Source of the DNA: Microbispora sp. H13382
Lineage (GTDB): Bacteria > Actinomycetota > Actinomycetes > Streptosporangiales > Streptosporangiaceae
Direction of reading: 5' to 3'
Length of the DNA stretch: 64,000 bases
Assembly: GCF_014161445.1 (NCBI RefSeq)
Contig: NZ_JABBXA010000018.1
Coordinates: forward strand, 1 to 64,000
Below the pieces are notes generated by a model. The model did no database searches and was not told the origin of the DNA. It worked only from the letters and a program-made list of their open reading frames with translations. Within the stretch, counting starts at the first letter, position 1, and each line of letters opens with the position of its first letter. The position numbers were made by a program, and so were the translations under genes. Below are positions 50,612 through 59,151 of the stretch, one piece after another.

Positions 50612-52735
50612 ATGGATCTTTCCGGCTTCGATCCTGCATGCCCTCGTCGTTCGGACATCACCGATGACGGCTGGTGGGACCGATTGGTCGCCGATTCGCC
50701 GTTGTGGTCATCCGAGGGTTCGCTCGCCCGTGACGATTGCAGCGCTGGCGTCGTAAACGGCGGGCGCACGCGTGGCACATCCACGAACGACGGCCCTCCC
50801 ACCGATGATCAAGCCGCGGACGGCGGTGCCGACGATGCCGAGAGAGCCGGTCGGGGCAGAGGCCGGTCGTCGTGGGTGCTGGTGGGTTCTGTTCGTGAGT
50901 CGGCGCAGGCGTTGGCGTTGGCGCCGGTTCCGGACGATGTGGATGTCTGTCTGGCTGAGGCTGAGGAGTTGGTGTTCGCGCGGGATCGGATCACGTGTGC
51001 TCTGGCGGATCGGGTGGGGCGGGTGCATCGGGCGGGGCAGGCCCGGCGGCATGGGCATGCCTCCACCCGCAGTTGGCTGCGCACCGCCGGAGGAATGAGC
51101 GTCGCGGGAGCAAGCCGACTGCTGACCTTGGGGATCGAGTTGGCTCGGCTGCCGCGGGTGCGGGAGAAGTTCGCCGCGGGTGACTTGGCGGCGGGGGTGG
51201 TGGAGGCCATCTGCACCGCGATCTCCGGCCTGTCCGATGAGCACGCTGCGGTGGCTGAGCCGATTCTGTTGGAGCTGGCGGGCAAGGCGGGGGCGGCGGA
51301 GGTGGCCAGGGCGGGCCGCTACCTGCGGGCGGTGCTGGACCCCGATGGTGAGGACCGTGATGAGCGGGCCGATTACGGGCGGCGGTTCTTGCGGGTCCGC
51401 CGGGGCAAGGGCGGGGGGCTTGAGGGGGAGTTTTATCTGCCGCGTGAGCATGCCGCCCGGTTGCAGGCGTTGCTGGATGCGTATGCCAGGCCGAAGGCGG
51501 AGGGTGATGACCGGCCGCTGCGAGTGCGTCAGGCGGATGCGTTCATGGCGTTGCTGGAGGAGAAGATCGCCGCCGAGCTCCTGGTGCTGGTCAACGCCGA
51601 ATCCCTCCCTGCCGACCCCACCCCCGGCCCCGAGACCTCCGAGCACCCCGAGACCCCGGAAGACACTCAGAACAGCCACAGCGCCCAGGACGCCCAGAGC
51701 GCTCGGAACGCCGAGGCGGCTGAGGACAGCCGGGACGGCGAGGACGCCAGCGCCCCCGCCGAGGGGGACACGACTGACGTCGCCAGCATCGACCCTGTCG
51801 GCCATGCCGAGACCGGTGCTGGCGGGGAGCCCGGGGAGGCCGCTTCTGCGGTGGGTGCCGGGGCCGATGAGGCCGCAGAGGCCGGCGTCGAGAGCACCGT
51901 CGAGAGCACCGGCGGGAGCGGCGTTAACAGCGCCGACCTTGCGACCGGCCCTCATGAAGTGCAGTCCGGCGATGACGCGACCGGACGACACGAGCACCAG
52001 TGGTCCGGCCAGGGCGAGGCCGTGTGCGGGTGCGGCAGTAGGGCGCGGTGCTCGACCACAGCGCCGGAAACACCGAGGACGCCGGGAGCGCCCGGCGCGC
52101 GGGGACCAGAACCGGGGCCGCCACCGGGAGCAGAGCCGGGGTCGCCACCGGGAGCAGAGCCGGGGTCGCCACCGGGAGCAGAGCCGGGGTCGCCGCCGGG
52201 AGGAGAGCCGGGGTCGCCGCCGGGAGGAGAGCCGGAGTCGTCACCGGGGACCGAGCTGGGCAATTTGGCGGACGCGCTGCTGGGGGCGGTGTTGGGGACG
52301 GCGCCGGGGTTGCTGCTGGCGACCGGGCAGGTGCTGCCCGTCTCCAGCGTGCACCGACTGGCCCGCACCTCCACCCTGGTACGGATCGTCATGAACGCCG
52401 ACGGGCAGGTCCTGGACATGGGCCGCAAAGTCCGCCTGGCCACCCCCGCCCAGCGGCGGGCCATCCTCACCCGCTACGCCACCTGCTGGATCGACGGCTG
52501 CCCCCTGCCCGCCACCAGGTGCCAGATCGACCACGCCGACAACTGGAGCACCGGCGGCCTGACCGACCTCAAACTCCTCGGCCCGGCCTGCCAGTTCCAC
52601 AACCGCGACCGCTACCAGCACCCCGACCGCTACACCCGCCGCAAAACCGGCAAAGACCGCTGGGCCTTCACCTACCACCGCCCCATGAGGGCCCGGGGAC
52701 ATGGGCCCCGGACACCGCAAAAATCTACAACGTAA
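50612..52735 (+). CDS. DUF222/HNH endonuclease, 13E12-repeat type
   Basis: This 707-residue protein has an N-terminal DUF222 helical domain (about residues 85-330: VCLAEAEELVFARDRITCAL; GRYLRAVLDPDGEDRDERAD) and a long acidic, Pro/Glu/Thr-rich middle (about 330-560) with octapeptide repeats (PPGAEPGS). The C-terminal HNH domain reads YATCWIDGCPLPATRCQIDH, then NWSTGG and ACQFHNRDRY. Mycobacterial REP13E12 proteins share this layout. AAGGGG precedes ATG 50612 (GTG 50609 is possible). Part of the N-terminal half uses unusually many T-ending codons, unlike its neighbours. The TAA stop lies inside the right 16-bp repeat. Confidence 0.88.
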   Translation: MDLSGFDPACPRRSDITDDGWWDRLVADSPLWSSEGSLARDDCSAGVVNGGRTRGTSTNDGPPTDDQAADGGADDAERAGRGRGRSSWVLVGSVRESAQALALAPVPDDVDVCLAEAEELVFARDRITCALADRVGRVHRAGQARRHGHASTRSWLRTAGGMSVAGASRLLTLGIELARLPRVREKFAAGDLAAGVVEAICTAISGLSDEHAAVAEPILLELAGKAGAAEVARAGRYLRAVLDPDGEDRDERADYGRRFLRVRRGKGGGLEGEFYLPREHAARLQALLDAYARPKAEGDDRPLRVRQADAFMALLEEKIAAELLVLVNAESLPADPTPGPETSEHPETPEDTQNSHSAQDAQSARNAEAAEDSRDGEDASAPAEGDTTDVASIDPVGHAETGAGGEPGEAASAVGAGADEAAEAGVESTVESTGGSGVNSADLATGPHEVQSGDDATGRHEHQWSGQGEAVCGCGSRARCSTTAPETPRTPGAPGARGPEPGPPPGAEPGSPPGAEPGSPPGAEPGSPPGGEPGSPPGGEPESSPGTELGNLADALLGAVLGTAPGLLLATGQVLPVSSVHRLARTSTLVRIVMNADGQVLDMGRKVRLATPAQRRAILTRYATCWIDGCPLPATRCQIDHADNWSTGGLTDLKLLGPACQFHNRDRYQHPDRYTRRKTGKDRWAFTYHRPMRARGHGPRTPQKSTT
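52121..52240 (+). repeat. Five 24-bp tandem repeats in the DUF222-HNH linker
   Basis: Three nearly identical units (52121-52192) and two variants (to 52240) encode repeated PPG(A/G)EPGS. The length is a multiple of three, so copy-number change preserves the frame. Confidence 0.9.
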
Positions 52736-52738
52736 AGG
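52723..52738. repeat. Right copy of 16-bp direct repeat
   Basis: ATCTACAACGTAAAGG matches the left copy at 50414-50429 in 15 of 16 positions. It contains the TAA stop codon (52733-52735) of the DUF222-HNH gene, so the repeat forms the exact 3' boundary of that gene. Confidence 0.7.
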
Positions 52739-52751
52739 AGCCGGATGGTAA

Positions 52752-53099
52752 TCACGCGGGAGAGTAGAAGACGACGTCCCAGCCACTTGGCCCACGTACC
52801 GTGCACCTGCGCTCGTGCGGGCCCTGCTCGACCTCACCGACCGTGAGGCCGTGTGCGGCGGCCCGCTCCCTGGCGCGCTCGACGTCGGGCACCTTCACCA
52901 TGACGGACGGCGCGGTCGTCGCCTGGTCGGTGCCGGCCAGTGCCAGGCGCCCCGACGGCAGGTCGAACTGGGCCCAACGGTCGCCGTCGACGAATGTCGG
53001 GGTGGTTCCCAGCAGGGCCGACCACGCCTCGACCGCCGTGCCGAGGTTCGTGCACGGCACGACGGGTGCCAGCGAGAGCGCCTTGTCGTCCTGGTCCAC
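52752..53099 (-). CDS. VOC/glyoxalase-like domain protein
   Basis: This 115-residue protein has the vicinal oxygen chelate fold: LSLAPVVPCTNLGTAVEAWSALLG, FDLPSGRLALAG, VMVKVPDVERARERAAAHG and a final GPSGWDVVFYSP. Metal ligands are not complete enough to assign a reaction. GTG 53099 is preferred, after AAAGGCGG. It is divergent from YceI and ends 13 bp after the DUF222-HNH repeat. Confidence 0.82.
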   Translation of the reverse strand: MDQDDKALSLAPVVPCTNLGTAVEAWSALLGTTPTFVDGDRWAQFDLPSGRLALAGTDQATTAPSVMVKVPDVERARERAAAHGLTVGEVEQGPHERRCTVRGPSGWDVVFYSPA

Positions 53100-53237
53100 G
53101 CTGCTACCGCCTTTCGTCAGGGATGCGGCTTCGAGCACGGTAGACCACGCGGTGGATCATCGCCAGGGGGCAGGGTGACCTTCAGCCGGGTGTCCGGCAC
53201 TGACATCTCCGGCCCGTTTGCCGGGAATGCCCATGAA

Positions 53238-53795
53238 ATGGACGTCGAGGCGGGCACGTACGCGCTGGGACCGAGGTCGGGCAGGCTCCTGGTCCTCACC
53301 GGCCGGGCCGGGCTGGGCGCCAAGGCCGGGCACGACCTGACGATCGAGGTCACGCGGTGGCGGGGCGAGGCGGTGGTGACGCCGGACGACCCGGCGGGCT
53401 GCCGGGTGACGGTGGAGGCCGAGGTGGCCTCGATGCGGGTCCGGGAGGGCACGGGCGGGGTCAAGCCGCTCACCGACTCCGACCGGGTCGAGATCGAGAA
53501 GAACATGCGCGACAAGGTCCTCAAGGCGGACCAGCACCCTCTGGTCACGTTCCGGTCGACCCGGGTGGAGGGCGGCCCCGAGGCGTTCCGCGTCGAGGGC
53601 GACCTGACGATCCTGGGGGTCTCCCGGCCGGTCACGGTGGACGGCGCGCTCGCGGATGGGCGGGCGCGTGGCAGGGCGACCGTCGTGCAGTCCCAGTGGG
53701 GGATCCGCCCTTACTCCGCCCTCTTCGGTGCGCTCAAGTTGCGCGACGAGGTCGAAGTGATCTTCGACGTACGGCTGGGGGAGGGCCGGGGCTGA
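53238..53795 (+). CDS. YceI-family lipid-binding-like protein
   Basis: The 185-residue protein has YceI lipocalin-like features: AGTYALGPRSGRLLVLTGRAGLGAKAGHDL, IEKNMRDKVLKADQHPLVTFRST, and DLTILGVSRPVTVDG. The family binds isoprenoids or related lipids. No signal peptide is seen. ATG 53238 matches the usual opening of actinobacterial homologues; GTG 53175, after CAGGGGGCAG, would add 21 residues. The sirtuin gene follows after 30 bp. Confidence 0.85.
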   Translation: MDVEAGTYALGPRSGRLLVLTGRAGLGAKAGHDLTIEVTRWRGEAVVTPDDPAGCRVTVEAEVASMRVREGTGGVKPLTDSDRVEIEKNMRDKVLKADQHPLVTFRSTRVEGGPEAFRVEGDLTILGVSRPVTVDGALADGRARGRATVVQSQWGIRPYSALFGALKLRDEVEVIFDVRLGEGRG

Positions 53796-53825
53796 CATGC
53801 GGCGGGCGTCGGGCACCATGGAAGC

Positions 53826-54683
53826 GTGACTGTGGTGCGCGACGCGGGGACCGCCGAGCGGTGGGGCATGCTGGCCGATCTCGTGGCAGACGGTGAGGTG
53901 GTGGTCCTCAGCGGGGCCGGCCTGTCGACCGAGTCCGGGATTCCCGACTACCGGGGGGAGACCGGCCGCAGGCGCAGGGCCGAGCCGATGACCTACCACA
54001 CCTTCGTCAGCAGTGCCGCCGCCCGCAGGCGCTACTGGGCGCGCAGCCACCTGGGGTGGCGTCACATCGTGGACGCCGCGCCCAACGCCGGTCACCGCGC
54101 GGTCGCGGAACTGCAGCGCCGCGGCCTGGTCGCCGGGATCATCACGCAGAACGTGGACGGCCTGCACCAGGCGGCGGGCGCGGACGGGGTCGTGGAGCTG
54201 CACGGCAGCCTGCACCGGGTGCGCTGCCTCGCGTGCGGGCGGCGCACCCCGCGCCACACGCTCGACCGGCGGCTGCACGCGGCCAACCCCGGCTGGCACG
54301 CCCGCCGGGAGGTGATCAACGCGATGATCAACCCCGACGGTGACGCGGTGCTGGGCGCCGACGAGGTCGAGACGTTCCGCACGGTGGACTGCGAGGGCTG
54401 CGGTGGCGTGCTCAAGCCCGACGTGGTGTTCTTCGGCGAGAACGTGCCGCCGTCGCGGGTCGAGGAGTGCTACGGGCTCACCGAAGGGGCCGGCCTGCTG
54501 CTCGTCCTGGGGTCGTCGCTGACCGTCATGTCCGGCTACCGGTTCGTCCGGCACGCCGCCGCCCGCTCGATCCCCGTCGCGATCATCAATCAGGGGCCGA
54601 CCCGGGGCGACGGCGAGGCGCTGATGACCTTCGACGCCCCGCTCGGCCCGGCCCTCACCACGCTCGTGCGGGAACTGGCCTAG
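53826..54683 (+). CDS. SIR2-family NAD-dependent deacylase
   Basis: This 285-residue sirtuin has the NAD-binding [28 protein letters not shown], catalytic His in [12 protein letters not shown], a zinc site CLACG and CEGCGG, and [10 protein letters not shown] with [12 protein letters not shown]. It removes acyl groups from lysines, consuming NAD. Start GTG 53826. Its end overlaps the convergent cbiX by 4 bp. Confidence 0.93.
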   Translation: MTVVRDAGTAERWGMLADLVADGEVVVLSGAGLSTESGIPDYRGETGRRRRAEPMTYHTFVSSAAARRRYWARSHLGWRHIVDAAPNAGHRAVAELQRRGLVAGIITQNVDGLHQAAGADGVVELHGSLHRVRCLACGRRTPRHTLDRRLHAANPGWHARREVINAMINPDGDAVLGADEVETFRTVDCEGCGGVLKPDVVFFGENVPPSRVEECYGLTEGAGLLLVLGSSLTVMSGYRFVRHAAARSIPVAIINQGPTRGDGEALMTFDAPLGPALTTLVRELA

Positions 54684-55549
54684 ACGTGCACGTGCGCCGG
54701 GTCGTCCGGGTGGTGGTGCGGGTGCTGCGCCGCGCCCACCCGGTGCTCGTGGCCCGGCAGCGGCACGCGGTAGAGGCAGGTGTCGCAGTTCATCCGGATG
54801 TCGCCGCGCAGCGCCTCGTCGTAGCGCTCCAGCACCAGGCCGGCCAGGGCGGGCGCGGGCCCGATGACGCCGGCGCAGCGCACCTCGACCTCGGGGTGCG
54901 CCGTGGCCCACTCACGCGCCTGGGCGGCGGTGCGGTCCGGCAGCACCCCGCTGAACAGGAAGTACGGCAGGACGACGATCCGGCGGGCGCCGAGCGACCG
55001 GGCCCGCTCCAGCGCGGCGGCGACGCCGGGATCGGCGAGGCTGATGAACGCGGGTTCGACACCGGCCAGGCCGCGTCCCTCCCACAGCAGCCGGGCCACC
55101 TTGACGTGCTCGGCGTTCGCGTCCGGGTCCGAGGAGCCGCGGCCGACGAGCACCACGGTCGTCTCCGCGCGCTCGGACGGGTCGAGCACGGCGTCCAGCC
55201 GCTCGTCCAGCAGGCCGAGCAGTGTGGGGTGCGGCCCGAGCGGCCTGCCGTACGCGTAGCCGAGACCGGGGTGGCGCAGCGCCTCCCGGCGGAGCGCCGC
55301 GGGCACGTCGCCCTTGGCGTGCCCGGCCGCGACCAGCACGAGCGGGACCACGCCGAGTCTGGTGTGCCCGGCCCCGGTGAGCGCGGCGACCGCCTCGCGC
55401 AGGGGCGGGCGGGACAACTCGATGAACCCGCCGGCGACCGGGACGGGGGCGCGGGCGGCCACCTCCTCGACCAGCAGGTGGAAGTCGCGGACACCGGCCG
55501 CGTCGCGGGTGCCGTGACCGACGAGAAGCAGCGCCGGCGAGCCGGTCAT
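54680..55549 (-). CDS. cbiX: Sirohydrochlorin cobaltochelatase, CbiX type
   Basis: This 289-residue long-form CbiX has the N-terminal active-site LLVGHGTRDAAGVRDFHLL, a second half with VVLVGRGSSDPDANAEHVK, and VVLPYFLFSGVLPDR. The C-terminus is His-rich (HEHRVGAAQHPHHHPDDPAH) and could hold cobalt, after a CDTC pair. It inserts cobalt into sirohydrochlorin, the early step of the oxygen-independent route. It is the last gene of the cobalamin operon and overlaps cobH by 4 bp. Confidence 0.93.
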   Translation of the reverse strand: MTGSPALLLVGHGTRDAAGVRDFHLLVEEVAARAPVPVAGGFIELSRPPLREAVAALTGAGHTRLGVVPLVLVAAGHAKGDVPAALRREALRHPGLGYAYGRPLGPHPTLLGLLDERLDAVLDPSERAETTVVLVGRGSSDPDANAEHVKVARLLWEGRGLAGVEPAFISLADPGVAAALERARSLGARRIVVLPYFLFSGVLPDRTAAQAREWATAHPEVEVRCAGVIGPAPALAGLVLERYDEALRGDIRMNCDTCLYRVPLPGHEHRVGAAQHPHHHPDDPAHVHV

Positions 55550-56121
55550 AGGGGATCCTCCCAGTACAGAAGTGCGTTGACGGCGGCCGCGGCGACCGCC
55601 GAGCCGCCTTTCTCGCCGCGGTTGCTGACCGCGGGCAGTCCCGACGCGCGCAGGGCCGCCTTGCTCTCGGCCGCCCCGACGAACCCGACCGGCAGGCCGA
55701 CGACGAGCGCGGGGCGTACGCCGAGGCGCAGGATCTCCTCCAGCGCGGTGGGGGCGTTGCCGACGGCCCACACCGCCCCCGGGCCCACCTCGTCGTAGGC
55801 GAGGCGGACGGCGGCGGCGCTGCGGGTCAGGCCGTCCCGGGCGACGGCCCGGCGGACGTGGCAGACGGGGGTGACGGCGGTGACGCCCGCGGCGACCATC
55901 TCGACGTCGGTGACCACGGGGGCGCCGGCGCGCAGGGCGGCCGTGGCCCGCCGCAGGTCCTCCTCGGCCGAGACGAGCAGGTCGGTGAGGTAATCGAGGT
56001 CGGCGCTCGCGTGGATCACCCGCTCGGTCACGGCCCGGGTCAGCGGTGGCAGCCCGGAGGTGTCCGCGCGCGAGCGCAGGATGTCGTACGACCGGGCTTC
56101 GATCGGGTGCGCCCTCCTCAA
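55546..56121 (-). CDS. cobH: Precorrin-8X/cobalt-precorrin-8 methylmutase
   Basis: The 191-residue enzyme has the CobH/CbiC features HPIEARSYDILRSRADTSGL, ERVIHASADLDYLTDLLVS with the proton-donor His, APVVTDVEMVAAGV and GLPVGFVGAAESKAAL. It moves a methyl group from C11 to C12 to give hydrogenobyrinate or its cobalt form. The start seems to be TTG 56121, 7 bp after GGAGG and inside the ferredoxin stop (TTGA). Confidence 0.93.
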   Translation of the reverse strand: MRRAHPIEARSYDILRSRADTSGLPPLTRAVTERVIHASADLDYLTDLLVSAEEDLRRATAALRAGAPVVTDVEMVAAGVTAVTPVCHVRRAVARDGLTRSAAAVRLAYDEVGPGAVWAVGNAPTALEEILRLGVRPALVVGLPVGFVGAAESKAALRASGLPAVSNRGEKGGSAVAAAAVNALLYWEDPL

Positions 56122-56306
56122 CCTGACACCTCCAGTACGGCGTCGACGGGGCACACTTCGGCGCACTCGCCGCACCGCGTGCACCGGGACCCGAGCACGA
56201 TCAGCGCGCCGTCGGCGCCGGGCCGGATGGCGTGCTCGGGACAGGTGAGCAGGCAGGCGCCGCAACCGGCGCAGGCGCTGGTGACTACGTAGGAGAGGGC
56301 TGCCAC
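56118..56306 (-). CDS. Small 2[4Fe-4S] ferredoxin in the cobalamin operon
   Basis: The 62-residue protein has two four-cysteine motifs, CAGCGACLLTCPEHA and CTRCGECAEVCPVDA, expected to bind two 4Fe-4S clusters. GTG 56306 follows GAGGGGG and overlaps the upstream cobJ gene by 22 bp. It may supply electrons for a reductive step in corrin synthesis or for cobalt reduction before adenosylation. No partner is proven by context. Confidence 0.9.
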   Translation of the reverse strand: MAALSYVVTSACAGCGACLLTCPEHAIRPGADGALIVLGSRCTRCGECAEVCPVDAVLEVSG

Positions 56307-57994
56307 GCGTACCCCCTCGGTGTCACGAAGCGGCCCGCCACGGCCCGGCTGGACGTGGCGCCGACGATCACGAGGCTGCGCATGGTCACGGCGGACACGT
56401 CGAGCCCGTCGAGTGTGGTCAGCGCGACGCTCTCGCCGGGGCGGCTCGCGTCGGTCACCACGGCGGCCGGAGTGTCCGGGCCGCGCCGCTCGCCGAGGAT
56501 CTCCAGCGCCCGGGGGAGCTGCCAGTCGCGGCCGCGTGAGCGGGGGTTGTAGAAGGCCACCACGAGGTCGGCGTCGGCCGCCGCGCGCACCCGCCGCTCG
56601 ATGGCCTCCCACGGCGTGTGCAGGTCCGACAGGCTGATCGCGCAGTGGTCGTGTCCGAGCGGCGCGCCGAGCAGCGCACCGGCGGCGAGCATGGCCGTCA
56701 CCCCCGGCACGCCGACCACGTCGAAGGTGTCGTCGGCGAACTCCAGAGCGGGTGCGGCCATCGCGTAGACGCCCGCGTCGCCGCTGCCGACCAGCGCGAC
56801 CGCGTGGCCCTCGCGGGCCAGCCGTACGGCGGTGCGGGCGCGTTCCTCCTCCGCGCCGAGGCCTGAGGTGATCACCCGGGTGCCGGGGCGCAGCAGGTCG
56901 CGGATCTGGTCGACGTACTGGTCCAGGCCGACGAGGTAGCCGCAGCGGCGTACCTCGGCCACGGCGCGCGGGGTCATCAGGTCGCGGGCGCCGGGACCGA
57001 GTCCGACGATGGCCAGCCTGCCGCGGGGGCGCAGCCGGGCGATGGCGGCGGTCGCCATCGCCGACCTGCGTTTGGGCACGACCAGGTCGCCGCCGTCGGC
57101 CAGCGCGGCGGCCTCGGCCACGCTGGGAGTGCCGACAGCCCGCCGGACGACCTCGCTGGGATGCGGCACCTCGACCCCGGCGAGCCGTTCGGCGGGGTGG
57201 GTGACGAGCGGCACGCCGAGCACGCGGGCGGCCGCCACGATGCCGGCCTCGTCCGCCTTCACGTCGGCGGTGGCCAGGCGTACGACCGAGCGGGGCGACA
57301 GCCCGGCCTCGGCCAGCGTGTCGCGGATCAGTGCGAGGACCTCATCGGCGGCTACGCCCCGGCTCGCGCCGACGCCGACGACGAGGCTCGGCGGCCGGAC
57401 GACGACGGCCGGGCGCGGCGGGTCCACGACCCGATCCGTCACCCACACACACGGGGGGCGTGGCGTGGCCGACGGGGTGGCGGGCAGCGGCGGCAGCGGC
57501 CAGGTGGCGTCGGCGGTGAGCGTCACCTCCTCGCCGTCGGGCAGACCGCCGGGCAGACTGTCGAGCATGGCCCGGGTCACGGCCGCGATGTCGCCCTCGA
57601 CCGGCAGGCCGAGTGTGTCGAGCGCGCCGGTGCCGGTGGCGTCGGTCGCGGTGGTGACGACCGGCGTCGCGCCCAGCACGGAGGCGACCTCGTGCGCGAG
57701 CCGGTTGGCGCCCCCGTCGTGGCCGCCGGTCAGGGCGACCGCGAAGCGGCCCGCCTCGTCGACGCACACCACTCCGGGGTCGTCGTGCTTGTCGCCCAGC
57801 AGCGGCGCGAGCAGCCGGACGGCCGCGCCGACCGCGAGGAAGCACACGACGCGGTCGCATTCGCGCCAGGCCCGGGCCAGGTCGGCCACCGGATACCACC
57901 GGGTCTGCGGCCACGCCCGCTCCAGCAGACCGGCGGCCGTCCGCCCCGCCCTCGTGGCCGTCACCAGGCCGATCACTGTCAACGATGCCCCCAT
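56285..57994 (-). CDS. cobJ: CbiG-CobJ fusion: precorrin-3B C17-methyltransferase
   Basis: The 569-residue protein is a two-part fusion. Residues 1 to about 320 are CbiG-like (VVCFLAVGAAVRLLAPLLGDK; VVVGVGASRGVAADEVLALI). From about 335 it is a SAM-dependent tetrapyrrole methylase: RLAIVGLGPGARDLMTPRAV, GLDQYVDQI, ALVGSGDAGVYAMAAPALE and AFYNPRSRGRDWQL. CbiG opens the delta-lactone after ring contraction by CbiH/CobJ, so the fusion joins two sequential steps of the cobalt-first route. Confidence 0.93.
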   Translation of the reverse strand: MGASLTVIGLVTATRAGRTAAGLLERAWPQTRWYPVADLARAWRECDRVVCFLAVGAAVRLLAPLLGDKHDDPGVVCVDEAGRFAVALTGGHDGGANRLAHEVASVLGATPVVTTATDATGTGALDTLGLPVEGDIAAVTRAMLDSLPGGLPDGEEVTLTADATWPLPPLPATPSATPRPPCVWVTDRVVDPPRPAVVVRPPSLVVGVGASRGVAADEVLALIRDTLAEAGLSPRSVVRLATADVKADEAGIVAAARVLGVPLVTHPAERLAGVEVPHPSEVVRRAVGTPSVAEAAALADGGDLVVPKRRSAMATAAIARLRPRGRLAIVGLGPGARDLMTPRAVAEVRRCGYLVGLDQYVDQIRDLLRPGTRVITSGLGAEEERARTAVRLAREGHAVALVGSGDAGVYAMAAPALEFADDTFDVVGVPGVTAMLAAGALLGAPLGHDHCAISLSDLHTPWEAIERRVRAAADADLVVAFYNPRSRGRDWQLPRALEILGERRGPDTPAAVVTDASRPGESVALTTLDGLDVSAVTMRSLVIVGATSSRAVAGRFVTPRGYAWQPSPT

Positions 57995-59151
57995 ACGAGA
58001 AAGACCGGATTGGCCGCGGCGAGACGTGTGGCGCCGCCGGGCAGATCGGCGAACCTGCTCGCCGCGAGCGACACGCCGCCGACGTCGTACGCCGCGGCGC
58101 GCAGCGCGTCACGTACGGCGGGCACCCTGTCGACGGCGGCGAGCGCGGCGACCACGGATCGCGGGCCGAGACCCGCCACGTGGCCCACCACCTCGGCGCC
58201 GCCCCCGCCGACGAACACCGCGTCGGGGCCGGGCAGCCCGGCCAGGCATCCGGGGGCCTCGCCGTGCACCACCCGCACCTCGACGCCGTACGCGGCGGCG
58301 TTGCGGCGCGTCCGGTCGCACTGGGCGGGGTCGCGGTCGGCGGCGACGACGGCGGCACCGAACCGGGCCGCCTCGACGGCCACGGAGCCGCTGCCGCAGC
58401 CGAGGTCCCAGACCAGGTCGCCCACGCCGGGACCGAGGTGGGCGAGGGCCAGCGCCCGCACCTCCGCCTTGCTGATCATGCTGTCGCGGTGCTCGAAGCG
58501 CTCCTCGGGCAGCGCCCAGCGCTCCGGAGTCAGGCGCGGTGGCGCCGCCCAGCCGCGCGGAGACGGGCGATCCACCAGGGAGAGCACCACGTTGGGGTCG
58601 GTCCACTCCCGCCGGGCGGCCTCGTCAGGCGTGCATTCGGTCACCCGCCGTCCGGCGGCGCCGAGGCGCTCCGCGACCAGGAGCCGGCGTGGCCAGCCGC
58701 GCAGCGCGGCGCCGATCTCGGCGGGACCCGCGCCCGGCGCGGTGAGCACGGCGACCTTCGCCAGCGCCCGGCAGGCGTTGACGGCCCGGCGCGGGTCGCG
58801 CCCGTGCGCGCTCACCACGACGGCGTCGTCCCAGTTCAGGCCGGCCAGTCCGAAGGCCGCCGCGACCGAGGAGACGGCGGGTGCGACCTCGACGCCGAGA
58901 CCGTGCTCGCGCAGCAGGCGGACGAGGCCGAAGAACCCGGGGTCGCCCGAGGCGAGCACGACGGCCGGGCCGTCATGGGCCGCGAGGGCCCGCACTCCCG
59001 CCGGGACGTCCCCCAGCACGACGCGCGCGGCCTGCGCGGGCACCGGCAGCGCGTCCAGGTGGCGGGCGGCACCCGCCACCAGCGTCGCCCCGGCCAGCCG
59101 CGCGGCGGCCCATGGAGCGAGGGGACGTCCGTCGACGCCGATGACCGTCAC
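57979..59151 (-). CDS. cobL: CobL: precorrin-6Y C5,15-methyltransferase (decarboxylating)
   Basis: This 390-residue CbiE-CbiT fusion has an N-terminal methylase with VTVIGVDGRPLAP, LASGDPGFFGLVRLLREH and a C-terminal class I SAM methyltransferase domain with VWDLGCGSGSVAVEAARF and PDAVFVGGGGAEV. CobL methylates C5 and C15 and decarboxylates the C12 acetate. It starts at GTG 59151, overlapping cbiD; GTG 59154 is equally possible. Confidence 0.93.
   Translation of the reverse strand: MTVIGVDGRPLAPWAAARLAGATLVAGAARHLDALPVPAQAARVVLGDVPAGVRALAAHDGPAVVLASGDPGFFGLVRLLREHGLGVEVAPAVSSVAAAFGLAGLNWDDAVVVSAHGRDPRRAVNACRALAKVAVLTAPGAGPAEIGAALRGWPRRLLVAERLGAAGRRVTECTPDEAARREWTDPNVVLSLVDRPSPRGWAAPPRLTPERWALPEERFEHRDSMISKAEVRALALAHLGPGVGDLVWDLGCGSGSVAVEAARFGAAVVAADRDPAQCDRTRRNAAAYGVEVRVVHGEAPGCLAGLPGPDAVFVGGGGAEVVGHVAGLGPRSVVAALAAVDRVPAVRDALRAAAYDVGGVSLAASRFADLPGGATRLAAANPVFLVWGHR

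Noticed and set aside
50397-50802. Minus-strand open frames in the AT-richer region
   Set aside because: No convincing start or ribosome-binding site, and the composition does not look protein-like; one also overlaps the DUF222-HNH start.
50414-52738. Terminal inverted repeats of an insertion sequence around the DUF222-HNH gene
   Set aside because: Only a 5-bp GTGTC match is shared in inverted orientation inside the direct repeats, and no transposase is present.
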